Source: Acidocella sp.
Lineage (GTDB): Bacteria; Pseudomonadota; Alphaproteobacteria; Acetobacterales; Acetobacteraceae
Length of the DNA stretch: 64,000 bases
Direction of reading: 5' to 3'
Assembly: GCA_031291755.1 (NCBI GenBank)
Contig: JARLIK010000019.1
Span: 186,001-250,000, forward strand
Shown: one piece after another, positions 1-9,640 of the stretch
How the letters are laid out: each line of letters starts with the position of its first letter
Position numbering within the stretch: the stretch's first letter is position 1
Notes under the pieces: generated by a model
Told to the model about the DNA's origin: nothing
Database searches by the model: none
The model's input: the letters and a program-made list of their open reading frames with translations, nothing else
Made by a program: the position numbers and the translations under genes

Positions 1-215
1 GTGTTGAGATAGCGGGCAAAAACCGGCTGGCTGACTTTGTTGGCCTCGCGGATTTGCTTAATCTGCTGCGGGCCGATTTCGGCAGGCACAGTGAGACAGG
101 AGGCATCAAAATCCCGCATCGTTGCTTTGTCGATAGCGCCAACTTTCAGCAACGCCGTTGCTGACGTGTGGATGGCCTCGAAAGCATCAGTTTTGAATTT
201 GGTCTTTTTCGCCAT
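1..215 (-). CDS. XRE/HTH-type antitoxin, partial (C-terminus beyond left edge)
   Basis: Reverse translation from ATG at 215: MAKKTKFKTDAFEAIHTSATALLKVGAIDKATMRDFDASCLTVPAEIGPQQIKQIREANKVSQPVFARYLN..., start of an HTH resembling HigA-type antitoxins; open to the window edge. Confidence 0.75.
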   Translation of the reverse strand, partial: MAKKTKFKTDAFEAIHTSATALLKVGAIDKATMRDFDASCLTVPAEIGPQQIKQIREANKVSQPVFARYLN

Positions 216-597
216 GACAAATCTCCACAAAATCTCCGTTCGTTACCAATCCTCCGATTTGCTGGTCGGTCAGCGCCTCGTAGGCTTTTGCCAGTTTCCT
301 GAACGCTTCAAGTTCATCGGCTTCGATGTTGTCGCGGTCTTTTTTGGCAAACAGATATTGGTAAACCCAAACCTTGCCGCCTTCGGCGAGAATGATGCTG
401 CGGTGCATATTCTCATTCAGCCGCTTCTTATAAACACCGCCACCGAGGTCTGCTGCCTGCCCGCGCATGACCTCGCTGATGGCCGCGCATAATTCCTCGT
501 CTTTAATGCGCGCCTTTTTGGCCCCTTTAGAAAACAGGGCCGTTTTGAAGGCCCGCGCGATTTTCTTTCGGGAGGTAGGCATTTGGTTATGTAGCAC
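187..597 (-). CDS. RelE/HigB-family type II toxin
   Basis: FKTALFSKGAKKARIKDEELCAAISEVMRGQAADLGGGVYKKRLNENMHRSIILAEGGKVWVYQYLFAKKDRDNI; overlaps the downstream antitoxin start. True start may be the ATG at 582. Confidence 0.8.
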   Translation of the reverse strand: MLHNQMPTSRKKIARAFKTALFSKGAKKARIKDEELCAAISEVMRGQAADLGGGVYKKRLNENMHRSIILAEGGKVWVYQYLFAKKDRDNIEADELEAFRKLAKAYEALTDQQIGGLVTNGDFVEICHGEKDQIQN

Positions 598-612
598 CAG
601 GTGCTATTAAAA

Positions 613-1371
613 TCAAGCGCGGCCGAACACATCCCGCTCATACGTCACACTCACAAAATACAGCCCCTCCGCTGGTGCCGTTGGCCCCGCCACGGCGCGG
701 TCCCGCGCTGCCAGTACCTCGGCCACACGCTGTTCAGGCCAAGTGCCTTCCCCCACCATTTTCAACGACCCCACCATGTTGCGCACCTGGTGGTGCAGAA
801 AACTCCGGGCGCGGGCCTTCACCACAATCTGCGTGCCGGTGCGCGTCACGGTCAGCTCATCGAGGGTTTTGATCGGGGATTTGGCCTGGCAGGCGGAAGC
901 TCGGAAGGAGGAGAAATCATGGTGGCCAACCAGCATGTCAGCGGCCCGCTGCATCGCCGCGGCGTCTAACGGCTGGCGCACATGCCAAACCCGGTTGGCC
1001 TCGATGGTGGGCCATACTTCGCGGTTGGAAATAATGTAGCGATAGGTGCGCTCAATGGCGGAGAACCGCGCACTCCAATTCTCAGGTGCCGGCACCGCCC
1101 GCAGCACCACCACCGGGTGCGGCTTCATATGGTAGTTCAGTGCCTCGCGGATGCGCTTTGCAGGCAAGTCCGGCAGTTCCATCTGCACCACCTGGCCTAG
1201 CGCATGCACCCCGGCATCGGTGCGGCCGGAGGCCACCGCCGCTGGCACCACGCCCTCGCACAGCATGGCGCCGGCTTCCTCCATTACCTGTTGAATGGCC
1301 AGCCCATGCTTCTGGCGCTGCCAGCCCATGAAGGGTGTGCCGTCATATTCAACTTCCAGCGCCCACAGCAA
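613..1371 (-). CDS. truA: tRNA pseudouridine(38-40) synthase
   Basis: LEVEYDGTPFMGWQRQ, ASGRTDAGVHALGQVV and FLHHQVRNMVGSL motifs; likely TTG start near 1371, just after the fmt stop. Confidence 0.93.
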   Translation of the reverse strand: MLWALEVEYDGTPFMGWQRQKHGLAIQQVMEEAGAMLCEGVVPAAVASGRTDAGVHALGQVVQMELPDLPAKRIREALNYHMKPHPVVVLRAVPAPENWSARFSAIERTYRYIISNREVWPTIEANRVWHVRQPLDAAAMQRAADMLVGHHDFSSFRASACQAKSPIKTLDELTVTRTGTQIVVKARARSFLHHQVRNMVGSLKMVGEGTWPEQRVAEVLAARDRAVAGPTAPAEGLYFVSVTYERDVFGRA

Positions 1372-1372
1372 T

Positions 1373-2278
1373 TCAGGAGAACCTGGAGCCCGCAGCCACT
1401 GGAAAGCCGCGCAGGAATTCCACCGTGGACATGGCGGTTTTGCCCGCCCGTTGCAGGCGGGTGGGGCGAAGCGCGCCTTCACCACAGGCAATCGTCAAGC
1501 GGTCATCCAGAATTTCCCCCGGCTCGCCCTCGCCCTCCACCAGTTCGGCGCCGAGAAACTTGATAACGGCGGTGCCCAGCAAAGCCAGGCTGCCGGGCCA
1601 GGGGTGGTACGCCCGGATTTGCCGTTCAAGCAGCGGCGCCGGTTTGGTGAAATCGAGCCTGGCATCCTCGCGCGATAGTTTCGGCGCATAGGTGGAGGCG
1701 GCATCATCCTGCGGCATCGGGGCCGGCGGGTGGGCAAGGGCCTGCAAAATCAGCCGCCCGCCGATTTCGGCCAGCCGGTCGTGCAAATCCGCCGCAGTGT
1801 CGTGTGGGCCAATCGGGGTGGTTTCGCGCAACAGCATCGCCCCGGTATCCAGCCCGGCATCCATTTGCATGATGGTGATACCGGTCTCGGTGTCGCCCGC
1901 CAGAATCGCGGCCTGGATGGGGGCAGCGCCGCGCCAGCGCGGCAGCAGGCTGGCGTGGATGTTCAAGCAACCCAGCCGGGGTGCGCTGAGAATCACCTCC
2001 GGCAAAATCAGCCCATAGGCCGCTACCACGGCGATATCCAATTTCAGCCCAGCGAAAAACTCAGCTTCCTCAACATTGCCCCGCAACCGCTTGGGCGTGC
2101 GCACCTCCAGCCCCAGCGCCAAAGCCGCCGCGTGAACCGGGCAGGGGGTTTCGCGCTGGCCGCGCCCGGCGGGTTTGGGCGGTTGCGCATACACCGCCAC
2201 CACCTCATGGCCCGCCGTTACCAGAGCTTGCAGTGCCGGCACCGCAAAATCCGGCGAGCCCATGAACGCGAGACGCAT
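1373..2278 (-). CDS. fmt: methionyl-tRNA formyltransferase
   Basis: MRLAFMGSPDFAVPAL..., LNIHASLLPRWRGAAPIQAAILAGDTETGITIMQMDAGLDTG; ATG at 2278. Confidence 0.96.
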   Translation of the reverse strand: MRLAFMGSPDFAVPALQALVTAGHEVVAVYAQPPKPAGRGQRETPCPVHAAALALGLEVRTPKRLRGNVEEAEFFAGLKLDIAVVAAYGLILPEVILSAPRLGCLNIHASLLPRWRGAAPIQAAILAGDTETGITIMQMDAGLDTGAMLLRETTPIGPHDTAADLHDRLAEIGGRLILQALAHPPAPMPQDDAASTYAPKLSREDARLDFTKPAPLLERQIRAYHPWPGSLALLGTAVIKFLGAELVEGEGEPGEILDDRLTIACGEGALRPTRLQRAGKTAMSTVEFLRGFPVAAGSRFS

Positions 2279-2279
2279 A

Positions 2280-2810
2280 TTATCGTGCCTTCCGTTCTTT
2301 CTGGTCCTTGGCAAGCCGCCGCAGCAGCATGTTGCGTTTGAGCGAGGAGAGATAATCCACAAACAGCACGCCGTTCAGATGGTCGATCTCATGCTGCAAG
2401 CAGGCCGCCAGCAGGCCGTCGCCCTCGATCTCGTGCTTATGGCCGTCCTCATCCTGGTAGCGCACCCGCACCCAGGCTGGGCGGGTTACGTCAGCATATT
2501 GGTCGGGCAGGGAGAGGCAGCCTTCCTCGCGGGTGGCTTTGTCCTCGCTCTTGGCGATCACCTCGGGGTTGATCAGTGCTATCGGCGTCGGCACCTTCTC
2601 AGGCGCTAAGTCGATCACCACCAGCCGCAGCAGTGCGCCCACCTGCGGGGCGGCGAGGCCAATGCCGGGGGCCTTGTACATGGTGGCGAACATCTGCGGG
2701 ATCAGGGTTTTTACCCGTCTCATATCGTCAGGCGTGACCGCCCGGCAGACTTTGCGCAGCAGCGGGTCGGGCACGATAAGGATTGGCAACAGTAATTTTT
2801 GTTCAGACAT
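2280..2810 (-). CDS. def: peptide deformylase
   Basis: GIGLAAPQVG, EEGCLSLP and LQHEIDHLNGVLFVDYLS motifs. Confidence 0.96.
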   Translation of the reverse strand: MSEQKLLLPILIVPDPLLRKVCRAVTPDDMRRVKTLIPQMFATMYKAPGIGLAAPQVGALLRLVVIDLAPEKVPTPIALINPEVIAKSEDKATREEGCLSLPDQYADVTRPAWVRVRYQDEDGHKHEIEGDGLLAACLQHEIDHLNGVLFVDYLSSLKRNMLLRRLAKDQKERKAR

Positions 2811-2943
2811 CCCTTCATATTACTGCCTGCCCGCCCGCCCGGCAACGCACCCCTTGCAACTGCGCCGGATTCTGACAACATATGTCTCGTGGGTGCCGCT
2901 GTTGGGCCCATGCAACCGCTTCGCTCAAACGGGGGAGCTAAAA

Positions 2944-3414
2944 ATGAATACACGTGTCTTTACATCGCCTTTGTTTCTCGGGTTCGACCATCTTGAACAA
3001 ATGATCGAACGTGCCGCCAAAAACTCGTCGGACGGCTATCCGCCCTACAACATCGAGCAGCTCAGCCCGATCTCGCTGCGCATAACGCTGGCGGTGGCCG
3101 GTTTCACCATGGATGATCTGCAAATCACCCTGGAGGACAACCAGCTCGTCATCCGTGGCCGCCAGACTGATGACGGCAATGGCCGGGTGTTTCTGCACCG
3201 GGGCATCGCAGCCCGGCAGTTCCAGCGCGCGTTCGTGATCGCTGAGGGGATTGAAGTGAAGGGCGCCTGGCTCGACAATGGATTATTACATGTCGATTTA
3301 GTGCGGCCTGTGCCACAACCCGTAGTGAAGACGATCCCGATCTCGAAAGGCCAGGCCAAAGCGCCAGTTGGTGCCAACCGTATGGTCGATGGCGGGACTT
3401 CAACCGACTACTAA
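2944..3414 (+). CDS. Hsp20/alpha-crystallin small heat shock protein
   Basis: YPPYNIEQLSPISLRITLAVAGFTMDDLQITLEDNQLVIRGRQ with FLHRGIAARQFQRAF; IbpA/HspH-like. Confidence 0.92.
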   Translation: MNTRVFTSPLFLGFDHLEQMIERAAKNSSDGYPPYNIEQLSPISLRITLAVAGFTMDDLQITLEDNQLVIRGRQTDDGNGRVFLHRGIAARQFQRAFVIAEGIEVKGAWLDNGLLHVDLVRPVPQPVVKTIPISKGQAKAPVGANRMVDGGTSTDY

Positions 3415-3487
3415 CGCCTCCGGCGCGACCCGAATTTCGACACAAAGAAATTTAACAAACATCTTGGCGCGGAAAGGATTTTTTATC

Positions 3488-3742
3488 GTGAACATAAAAA
3501 CCCATGACGGTACCGCCAACATCATTCCCGGTACCGTGTTTGATATCCACCACATCTCAGTTGCCGAGTTGGCAACGCTGGGCATGGAGGAGATTGCCTT
3601 CGTGAAACCTGTGATGACCGAAAAAGGCCCCGCCTTTGCCATTCATGCGGCAGACGGCACGCCGATGGCCATCGCCTCGGATGCCATGCTGGCGCAGGCG
3701 GCGATCATCCAGCACGACATGATGCCGTCTCTGGTGCACTAG
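3488..3742 (+). CDS. DUF1150 family protein
   Basis: GTG start; VFDIHHISVAELATLGMEEIAFVKPVMTEKGPAFAIHAADGTPMAIASD, typical DUF1150, directly after hsp20. Confidence 0.8.
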   Translation: MNIKTHDGTANIIPGTVFDIHHISVAELATLGMEEIAFVKPVMTEKGPAFAIHAADGTPMAIASDAMLAQAAIIQHDMMPSLVH

Positions 3743-3785
3743 CCTTATTTCGCGCTAGCCTGGGGAAAAATCCCAGGAGCGCGAG

Positions 3786-4409
3786 ATGAGCCAGAACATC
3801 ACTTTCTATACCAATCCCCAGTCCCGCGGACGGATGGTCCGCTGGATGCTGGAGGAAGTGGGCCAACCCTATGAGACCAAGGTGCTGGACTACCGTACCA
3901 GCATGAAGGCGCCGGAGTATTTGGCCATCAACCCGATGGGCAAGGTGCCGGCGATTCGCCATGGCGATGTGGTGGTGACTGAGGTTGCCGCGATCTGCGC
4001 GTATCTGGCCGACGCCTTCCCTGAAGCGGGGCTGGCCCCGGCCTCCGGCAGCGCGGCGCGCGGCCCGTATTACCGCTGGCTGTTTTTTGGCGCGGGGCCG
4101 ATTGAGGCGGCGATCACCAACAAGGCGTGCGGGTTTGAATTGCCGGAAGGCAAGGAACGCATGGCCGGGTACGGCAGTTTCGAGGCGGTGATGGAGACGC
4201 TGGCGAAGGCGGTCTCAGCCACTGAGTATTTGGCTGGCGATAAATTCTCCGCGGCTGATCTCTACATCGCCTCGCAAATCGGCTTCGGCTTGCGCTTCGG
4301 CAGCATCACCCCCCGTCCAGAATTCGCTGCCTATTGGGACCGGATAAAAATCCGCCCGGCGGCAGTGCGGGCGGCGGGGATGGATGATGCGTTGGTGAAA
4401 CAAGGGTAG
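3786..4409 (+). CDS. glutathione S-transferase family protein
   Basis: MSQNITFYTNPQSRGRMVRWMLEEVGQPYETK...NPMGKVPAIRHGDVVVTEVAAICAYLADAFP. Confidence 0.92.
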   Translation: MSQNITFYTNPQSRGRMVRWMLEEVGQPYETKVLDYRTSMKAPEYLAINPMGKVPAIRHGDVVVTEVAAICAYLADAFPEAGLAPASGSAARGPYYRWLFFGAGPIEAAITNKACGFELPEGKERMAGYGSFEAVMETLAKAVSATEYLAGDKFSAADLYIASQIGFGLRFGSITPRPEFAAYWDRIKIRPAAVRAAGMDDALVKQG

Positions 4410-4417
4410 AAGCACAA

Positions 4418-4879
4418 ATGAAGGCGATTACCATCTCGGCGCTTGTGCTATTGCTAGCCTTTGGTGCTGTGCCGATTGCGCAAGCCGGGAGCGCGCCCGC
4501 AACGATATTCTCCTGCGCGATCGGCCATAAAACGGTTTCCGTAACGAGCGTTGGCGGCCAACTCACCTATCATTATGGGACCGCGAGCAAGGATGAATTG
4601 ACGATCACCGGTATCCCAAGCTCGGGAAATATTTATGAGATGAGCCAGCGCTTCGCCGGCATGGAATACCAGTTACGCTTCAAAAATGGCGCATATAGCT
4701 ACATCGTCTATGACAGTGAGGGTAATAGTAACTCAGGCGCCTCTGCCACGTCCGGTCTTGTCGTTATGGAGGGCACCAAGACGATCGCGGATCGCTCATG
4801 CGCGAAATTTTCAGAGTTCTCGGTTTCGATCGACGAATTGGGAATTCCAGAAGATGCGGACGCGTATTCCGCGATGTGA
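4418..4879 (+). CDS. secreted hypothetical protein
   Basis: N-terminal signal peptide MKAITISALVLLLAFGAVPIAQAGS; no family recognised. Confidence 0.6.
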   Translation: MKAITISALVLLLAFGAVPIAQAGSAPATIFSCAIGHKTVSVTSVGGQLTYHYGTASKDELTITGIPSSGNIYEMSQRFAGMEYQLRFKNGAYSYIVYDSEGNSNSGASATSGLVVMEGTKTIADRSCAKFSEFSVSIDELGIPEDADAYSAM

Positions 4880-4900
4880 TCTCAGTAAGACTGGCTCTTC

Positions 4901-5341
4901 CTAGTTTATTGGAATGCCCGCCAGGAAGGTTTTGACATCGGCATCGTCAGCCGCCAATGCGGTGGCCTGTTCCAGCAGCGCCTTTGCCTCATCGGCAGCG
5001 CCGCATTTGAATAGGCTGAAGCCGTAGAAGGCTAGGGTCTCGGCGTGCAGGCCCGCACTGACGGCATCCAGCCCGCCGGACAGCAACGTTTTATAATCAG
5101 CCACCGCACCGGCGAAATCACCGGTTTCCATTTTGGCGCGGGCTTGCAGGCGCAGCACGTTCGCGCTGGAATTTGGTGGCAGGTCATGGCGCTGCAGCAA
5201 CGCTTGCGCCGCAGTAAGCAAAGCCTCGAAATCCTGTTGCTCCAGCGCCGCCATCAGTCTGGCGAACGCCAGAGGCAGATCATCCGCCGGGGCTGCTGGC
5301 TGCCCGGTCAATTTTGCTTTGAGTGTTTTGAAGAACGCCAT
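4901..5341 (-). CDS. TPR-like hypothetical protein
   Basis: Alpha-helical TPR-like pattern (AKMETGDFAGAVADYKTLL... FYGFSLFKCGAADEAKALLEQATALAADD). Confidence 0.6.
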   Translation of the reverse strand: MAFFKTLKAKLTGQPAAPADDLPLAFARLMAALEQQDFEALLTAAQALLQRHDLPPNSSANVLRLQARAKMETGDFAGAVADYKTLLSGGLDAVSAGLHAETLAFYGFSLFKCGAADEAKALLEQATALAADDADVKTFLAGIPIN

Positions 5342-5407
5342 GATTTCATTTCCTTTACGGGATGAATGTGCCGGAATCCGTACTGTTCTTCAAAGGAAAT
5401 ATTTTAC

Positions 5408-6586
5408 CTAGCCAACCTCAACTATCTTCACCCGCTTGCCCTGGGCTGACAGCGCAATCTCACCCTTGATCAATCGTACCGCATCGGCACCGAACATCTC
5501 GCCGCGCCAGCCTTCGTTGGCGGCGTTCGGGGCGGTCTCGTCCAGCGCCAGCGCCTCGATCTCTTCGGAGCTGGCCAGCAACCGTGCTGCCACGTTGTTT
5601 TGCTCGGCCCGGGCATTCAGCAGCACTTTCAGCAAAGCCACCAGCGCCGGAGAGGCGCGTTGGGCCTCGCGGGTGCGTTCGATGCGCGGCAGGTCATCCT
5701 CCGGGATCGCCTTTGCCGTCGCAATAACCTCCAGCAGCGAGGTGCCGGATTTACCCTGCGCGAACCCCGCCGAAATGCCCCGCGCCCGGGTCAACGCCTC
5801 GGCATCGGCCGGTGCCAGTGCCGCGATTTCGGGGATCTGCTCGTCCTTCACCAGCCGTTGCCGGGGAATATTGATCCGCTGCGCCTCGCGCTCGCGCCAG
5901 GCGGCAATGGCCTGCACCAGAGCCAGTTGGCGGCGGTTGCCGGTGCGCAGTTTTAAGCGCTCCCAGGCGCGTTCAGGGTCCACCCGGTAGGTGTTGGGGT
6001 CAGCCAAAGCGGCCATTTCCTGGCCCACCCAATCCATCCGCCCATCCACCCGCAACCGGGCGATCAGACGCTCATACACCAGCCGCAAATGCGTTACATC
6101 CGCCGCCGCGTAGGTCACCTGCGCGTTGGTCAAGGGCCGGGCCGACCAGTCCGAGAAGCGGTGAGCTTTATCGATATGCCCGCCGGTGAGCGCCTGTACC
6201 AGCGCGTCATACCCTACCTGGTCGCCAAAGCCTGCCACCATGGCGGCGACTTGCGTGTCAAACAAATTGGCCGGCACCGCGCCGAACATCAGGAGAAATA
6301 TTTCAACATCCTGGCGGCAGGCGTGGAACACTTTCACCACATCCGGCTTGGCCAGCAGGGCGCCCAAGGGTGCCAAATCCAGCCCCTTGGCCTGGGCGTC
6401 CACCACCGCCACCTCATTAGCGCCGGCCAGTTGCACCAGGCAAAGCTCGGGGTAATAGGTTTTTTCCCGCATGAATTCGGTATCAACGGTGACAAATTCC
6501 TCCGCCGCGAGGCGCTCACAGAGGGCGGCGAGGGCGGCGGAGTCGGTGATAAAAGCGGCGGGCGGGAATGTCGGGGCAGTGTTCAT
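5408..6586 (-). CDS. rnd: ribonuclease D
   Basis: [37 protein letters not shown] and [10 protein letters not shown] exonuclease motifs; ATG at 6586. Confidence 0.94.
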   Translation of the reverse strand: MNTAPTFPPAAFITDSAALAALCERLAAEEFVTVDTEFMREKTYYPELCLVQLAGANEVAVVDAQAKGLDLAPLGALLAKPDVVKVFHACRQDVEIFLLMFGAVPANLFDTQVAAMVAGFGDQVGYDALVQALTGGHIDKAHRFSDWSARPLTNAQVTYAAADVTHLRLVYERLIARLRVDGRMDWVGQEMAALADPNTYRVDPERAWERLKLRTGNRRQLALVQAIAAWREREAQRINIPRQRLVKDEQIPEIAALAPADAEALTRARGISAGFAQGKSGTSLLEVIATAKAIPEDDLPRIERTREAQRASPALVALLKVLLNARAEQNNVAARLLASSEEIEALALDETAPNAANEGWRGEMFGADAVRLIKGEIALSAQGKRVKIVEVG

Positions 6587-6646
6587 ACCTCCCCTTACAC
6601 AAACACCGGCTTGACAGGGAGGGGGGCGTCGGTTCTTTCCGCACCC

Positions 6647-8449
6647 ATGAACATAATCGCCCCCCACGCCTACCGCACCCACAACTGCGCCGCCCTGCGC
6701 GCCGCCGACATTGGCCACACCGCCCGCCTCTCCGGCTGGGTGCATGCCAAGCGCGACCATGGCGGGCTATTGTTCCTGGATTTACGGGACCATTTTGGCC
6801 TCACCCAATGCGTGTTTGCCGCCGGCACGCCTGCCTTCGCCCAGGCCGAGGCGCTGAGGGTAGAGAGCGTGATTACCGTCACCGGTGAGGTGGTGGAACG
6901 CGCACCCGGCACCTCCAACGCCAAGCTGCCGACCGGTGAGATCGAGTTGAAGGTGGAGAACCTGATCGTGCAATCCACCGCCGATGTGCTGCCGATTCAG
7001 GTGGCGGGCACTGAGCATTACCCGGATGAGTTGCGCCTGAAATACCGCTTCCTCGATCTGCGCCGCGAATCGGTGCATAAAAACATCATGCTGCGCGCCG
7101 GGGTCATCGCCTCGTTCCGCAACCGCATGGTGGCCTCTGGCTTCACTGAATTCCAAACCCCCATCCTCACGGCCTCCTCACCGGAAGGCGCGCGGGACTT
7201 TCTGGTGCCGGCCCGCAACCATCCGGGCAAGTTCTACGCGCTGCCGCAGGCGCCGCAGCAATTCAAGCAATTGCTGATGGTCGCCGGGTTCGACCGATAC
7301 TTCCAAATCGCGCCGTGCTTTCGCGATGAAGCCTCGCGGGCTGACCGCTCGCCTGGCGAATTCTACCAGCTCGATTTTGAGATGAGCTTCGTGACGCAGG
7401 AAGACGTGTTCAACACCATCGAACCAGTGATTGCCGGCGTGTTCGAGGAATTTGCCGACGGCCGCACGGTCACCAAGCCGCCGTTTGTGCGTATCGCTTA
7501 CGATGAATCACTGCTGAAATACGGCTCGGATAAACCGGATTTGCGTAATCCGCTGATCATTCAGGATGTCACCGAAGCCTTCAAAGGCTCCGGCTTTGGG
7601 CTGTTTGCCAAAATCATCGACGCTGGCGGCATCGTCCGCGCCATTCCAGCCCCCGGTGCCGGTGCCAACCCGCGCAGCTTTTTTGATAAGCTCAACGAAT
7701 GGGCGCGCGCCGAAGGGGCAGGGGGCTTGGGCTACATCACCTTCAATGAGGCTGGTGCTCAAGGCCCGATTGCGAAAAACCTCGATGCTGAGCGGGCGGA
7801 AGCCATCCGCACGGCCTGTGGCCTGGGCGCTGGCGATGCCGTGTTCTTCGCCGCCGGTAAGCCGCTGGATGCCGCCAAGTTTGCCGGTGCTGTGCGCACC
7901 AAGCTCGGCAACGATCTTGGCTTGATCAAAGCCGGGGAGTTCAAATTCTGCTGGATCGTCGATTTCCCGATGTATGAGCTGGATGAGGACACCAAGCAGA
8001 TCGTGTTCAGCCACAACCCGTTCTCGATGCCGCAAGGCGGGCTGGAGGCGTTGAACGGCCAGGACCCGCTGACCATCAAAGCCTTCCAGTATGATATTAT
8101 CTGCAACGGCGTTGAACTCTCCTCCGGCGCCATTCGTAACCACCGCCCGGATATTATGCTCCGCGCGTTTGAGATTGCCGGTTACGGCCCCGAGGAGGTG
8201 GAAGCCCGCTTCGGCGGTATGCTGAACGCCTTCCGCTTCGGCGCCCCCCCGCATGGCGGCTCCGCCCCTGGCATCGACCGTATCGTGATGCTGCTGGCCG
8301 ACGAGCCCAACATCCGCGAGGTGATCGCCTTCCCGCTCAACCAGCAGGGCGAGGATTTAATGATGGGCGCCCCAGCGCCGGTGGATGCGAAGCGGTTAAA
8401 GGAACTGTCGCTGGCACTGGCACTACCGCCAAAGGCTGTGAAAGCGTAG
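6647..8449 (+). CDS. aspS: aspartyl-tRNA synthetase
   Basis: [18 protein letters not shown]...[22 protein letters not shown]; class II motifs [25 protein letters not shown] and [22 protein letters not shown]. Confidence 0.97.
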   Translation: MNIIAPHAYRTHNCAALRAADIGHTARLSGWVHAKRDHGGLLFLDLRDHFGLTQCVFAAGTPAFAQAEALRVESVITVTGEVVERAPGTSNAKLPTGEIELKVENLIVQSTADVLPIQVAGTEHYPDELRLKYRFLDLRRESVHKNIMLRAGVIASFRNRMVASGFTEFQTPILTASSPEGARDFLVPARNHPGKFYALPQAPQQFKQLLMVAGFDRYFQIAPCFRDEASRADRSPGEFYQLDFEMSFVTQEDVFNTIEPVIAGVFEEFADGRTVTKPPFVRIAYDESLLKYGSDKPDLRNPLIIQDVTEAFKGSGFGLFAKIIDAGGIVRAIPAPGAGANPRSFFDKLNEWARAEGAGGLGYITFNEAGAQGPIAKNLDAERAEAIRTACGLGAGDAVFFAAGKPLDAAKFAGAVRTKLGNDLGLIKAGEFKFCWIVDFPMYELDEDTKQIVFSHNPFSMPQGGLEALNGQDPLTIKAFQYDIICNGVELSSGAIRNHRPDIMLRAFEIAGYGPEEVEARFGGMLNAFRFGAPPHGGSAPGIDRIVMLLADEPNIREVIAFPLNQQGEDLMMGAPAPVDAKRLKELSLALALPPKAVKA

Positions 8450-8498
8450 GGTATTAAATACTTGAATGGCGACAATTAAGATGAGGTGAAACGCTGCG

Positions 8499-9020
8499 GT
8501 GCAAGACATCGAAAAGATTCGAGAAATCGTTCTCAGTAAGCTGACCGGACGCTTGTGGCACATGACGCATCCAGATCGCTTTCGAAGCATTCTGGTTTCA
8601 GGTGCTATTCGCCCTGAACCTGATCTCCCTGAGATGGAACGTTGGGCGACCGCAGAAGGCCCTAGCGGCTTTTCTTACGTGAGAAAACTTGGCGGTATTA
8701 GCGTCTTTGATTTCGAAGGGTTCGCCCCAGACAAATATGATCAACGCTATCCGTTAAGCTCATGGCGAGAGTTTGTACCCTACCGAGATGCCTGGGGTTG
8801 CGCGGTCTGGATTGAACTTAATCGGGTAAAAATTAAGAACTTGTTTATTTCAGGCCAAGACCTCGTAGCGCGTTGGAAGCGCGAGGGGGCTTACAAGCAT
8901 CGCCTAATGCCCATTATCGAAGCGGCCTATGTTGGTGAATTATCAAAAGACGCTTTTGATGACGCTTTTCTTGTAAAAGCGGATGTAGGATTGGTGTCCA
9001 ACGCGCTTATCGGCATTTAG
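8499..9020 (+). CDS. orphan hypothetical protein (possible ADP-ribosyltransferase-like fold)
   Basis: 173 aa; N-terminal LWHMTHPDRFRSILVSGAIRPEP vaguely resembles the KptA/DarT-type H-x-T...xxIL..G start. Supported as a CDS mainly by length. Confidence 0.6.
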   Translation: MQDIEKIREIVLSKLTGRLWHMTHPDRFRSILVSGAIRPEPDLPEMERWATAEGPSGFSYVRKLGGISVFDFEGFAPDKYDQRYPLSSWREFVPYRDAWGCAVWIELNRVKIKNLFISGQDLVARWKREGAYKHRLMPIIEAAYVGELSKDAFDDAFLVKADVGLVSNALIGI

Positions 9021-9086
9021 CCACAGGCATTTTAGTTCTTGAGATTTCAGTATGTCAGCAATAGACTTCAAGTTAAAATAGTTTAG

Positions 9087-9452
9087 ATGGACAAGAAAAT
9101 GCGTCTAATGCGATTTTTAATAGTTTTTGTTGGATCGTTTTTGTCTGTCGAAAGCTGCGATGCTCTTGCACAGACTTTTACAAATTCGGTCGGAAATTTT
9201 ACATGTCAGACTTGGCTGTCCGACAAAGGAAGTCCTGCAGCACTGAGAGATGATGGTTGGATAGAAGGTTTTATTACTTATAATGAACTTTCTGAGTCGG
9301 GTCGATTGAGACAAAACTTAACACTTGGTGAGGGTGTTCAAGAAATCTTTAGTTGGTTTGATGAGTACTGCCGATCGAATCCAACCTCGACCATATCAGA
9401 TGCAACTAATGTTTTTTTGGACATGCATTCTTATCGCCAAATAAACTATTGA
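9087..9452 (+). CDS. small secreted hypothetical protein
   Basis: Signal-peptide-like N-terminus (RLMRFLIVFVGSFLSVESCDALA), two Cys in the mature part (CQTWLS, DEYCRSNP). Confidence 0.5.
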   Translation: MDKKMRLMRFLIVFVGSFLSVESCDALAQTFTNSVGNFTCQTWLSDKGSPAALRDDGWIEGFITYNELSESGRLRQNLTLGEGVQEIFSWFDEYCRSNPTSTISDATNVFLDMHSYRQINY

Positions 9453-9640
9453 TGCGAGTATAAGTTAGAATAAACCAAGCGGGGGTACCCGCACGTGTTT
9501 ACTGGATGCTTCGCCGGAGTGACGTATGTCAAGATTGCTCTTACCGGATTGCGGGGGCTGTTGGTCCTTGGGGCCCACGTTGTATTTCCATTAAGCGTCG
9601 GCCTGTTTCTCTCGTGCTGCGAACCAGGTATGGTGCAAAA

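Noticed and set aside
1730-2341. 203-aa plus-strand ORF over fmt
   Set aside because: Antisense to fmt; composition matches a shadow ORF.
7508-8254. 248-aa minus-strand ORF inside aspS
   Set aside because: Fully antisense to conserved aspS catalytic sequence; no independent coding evidence.
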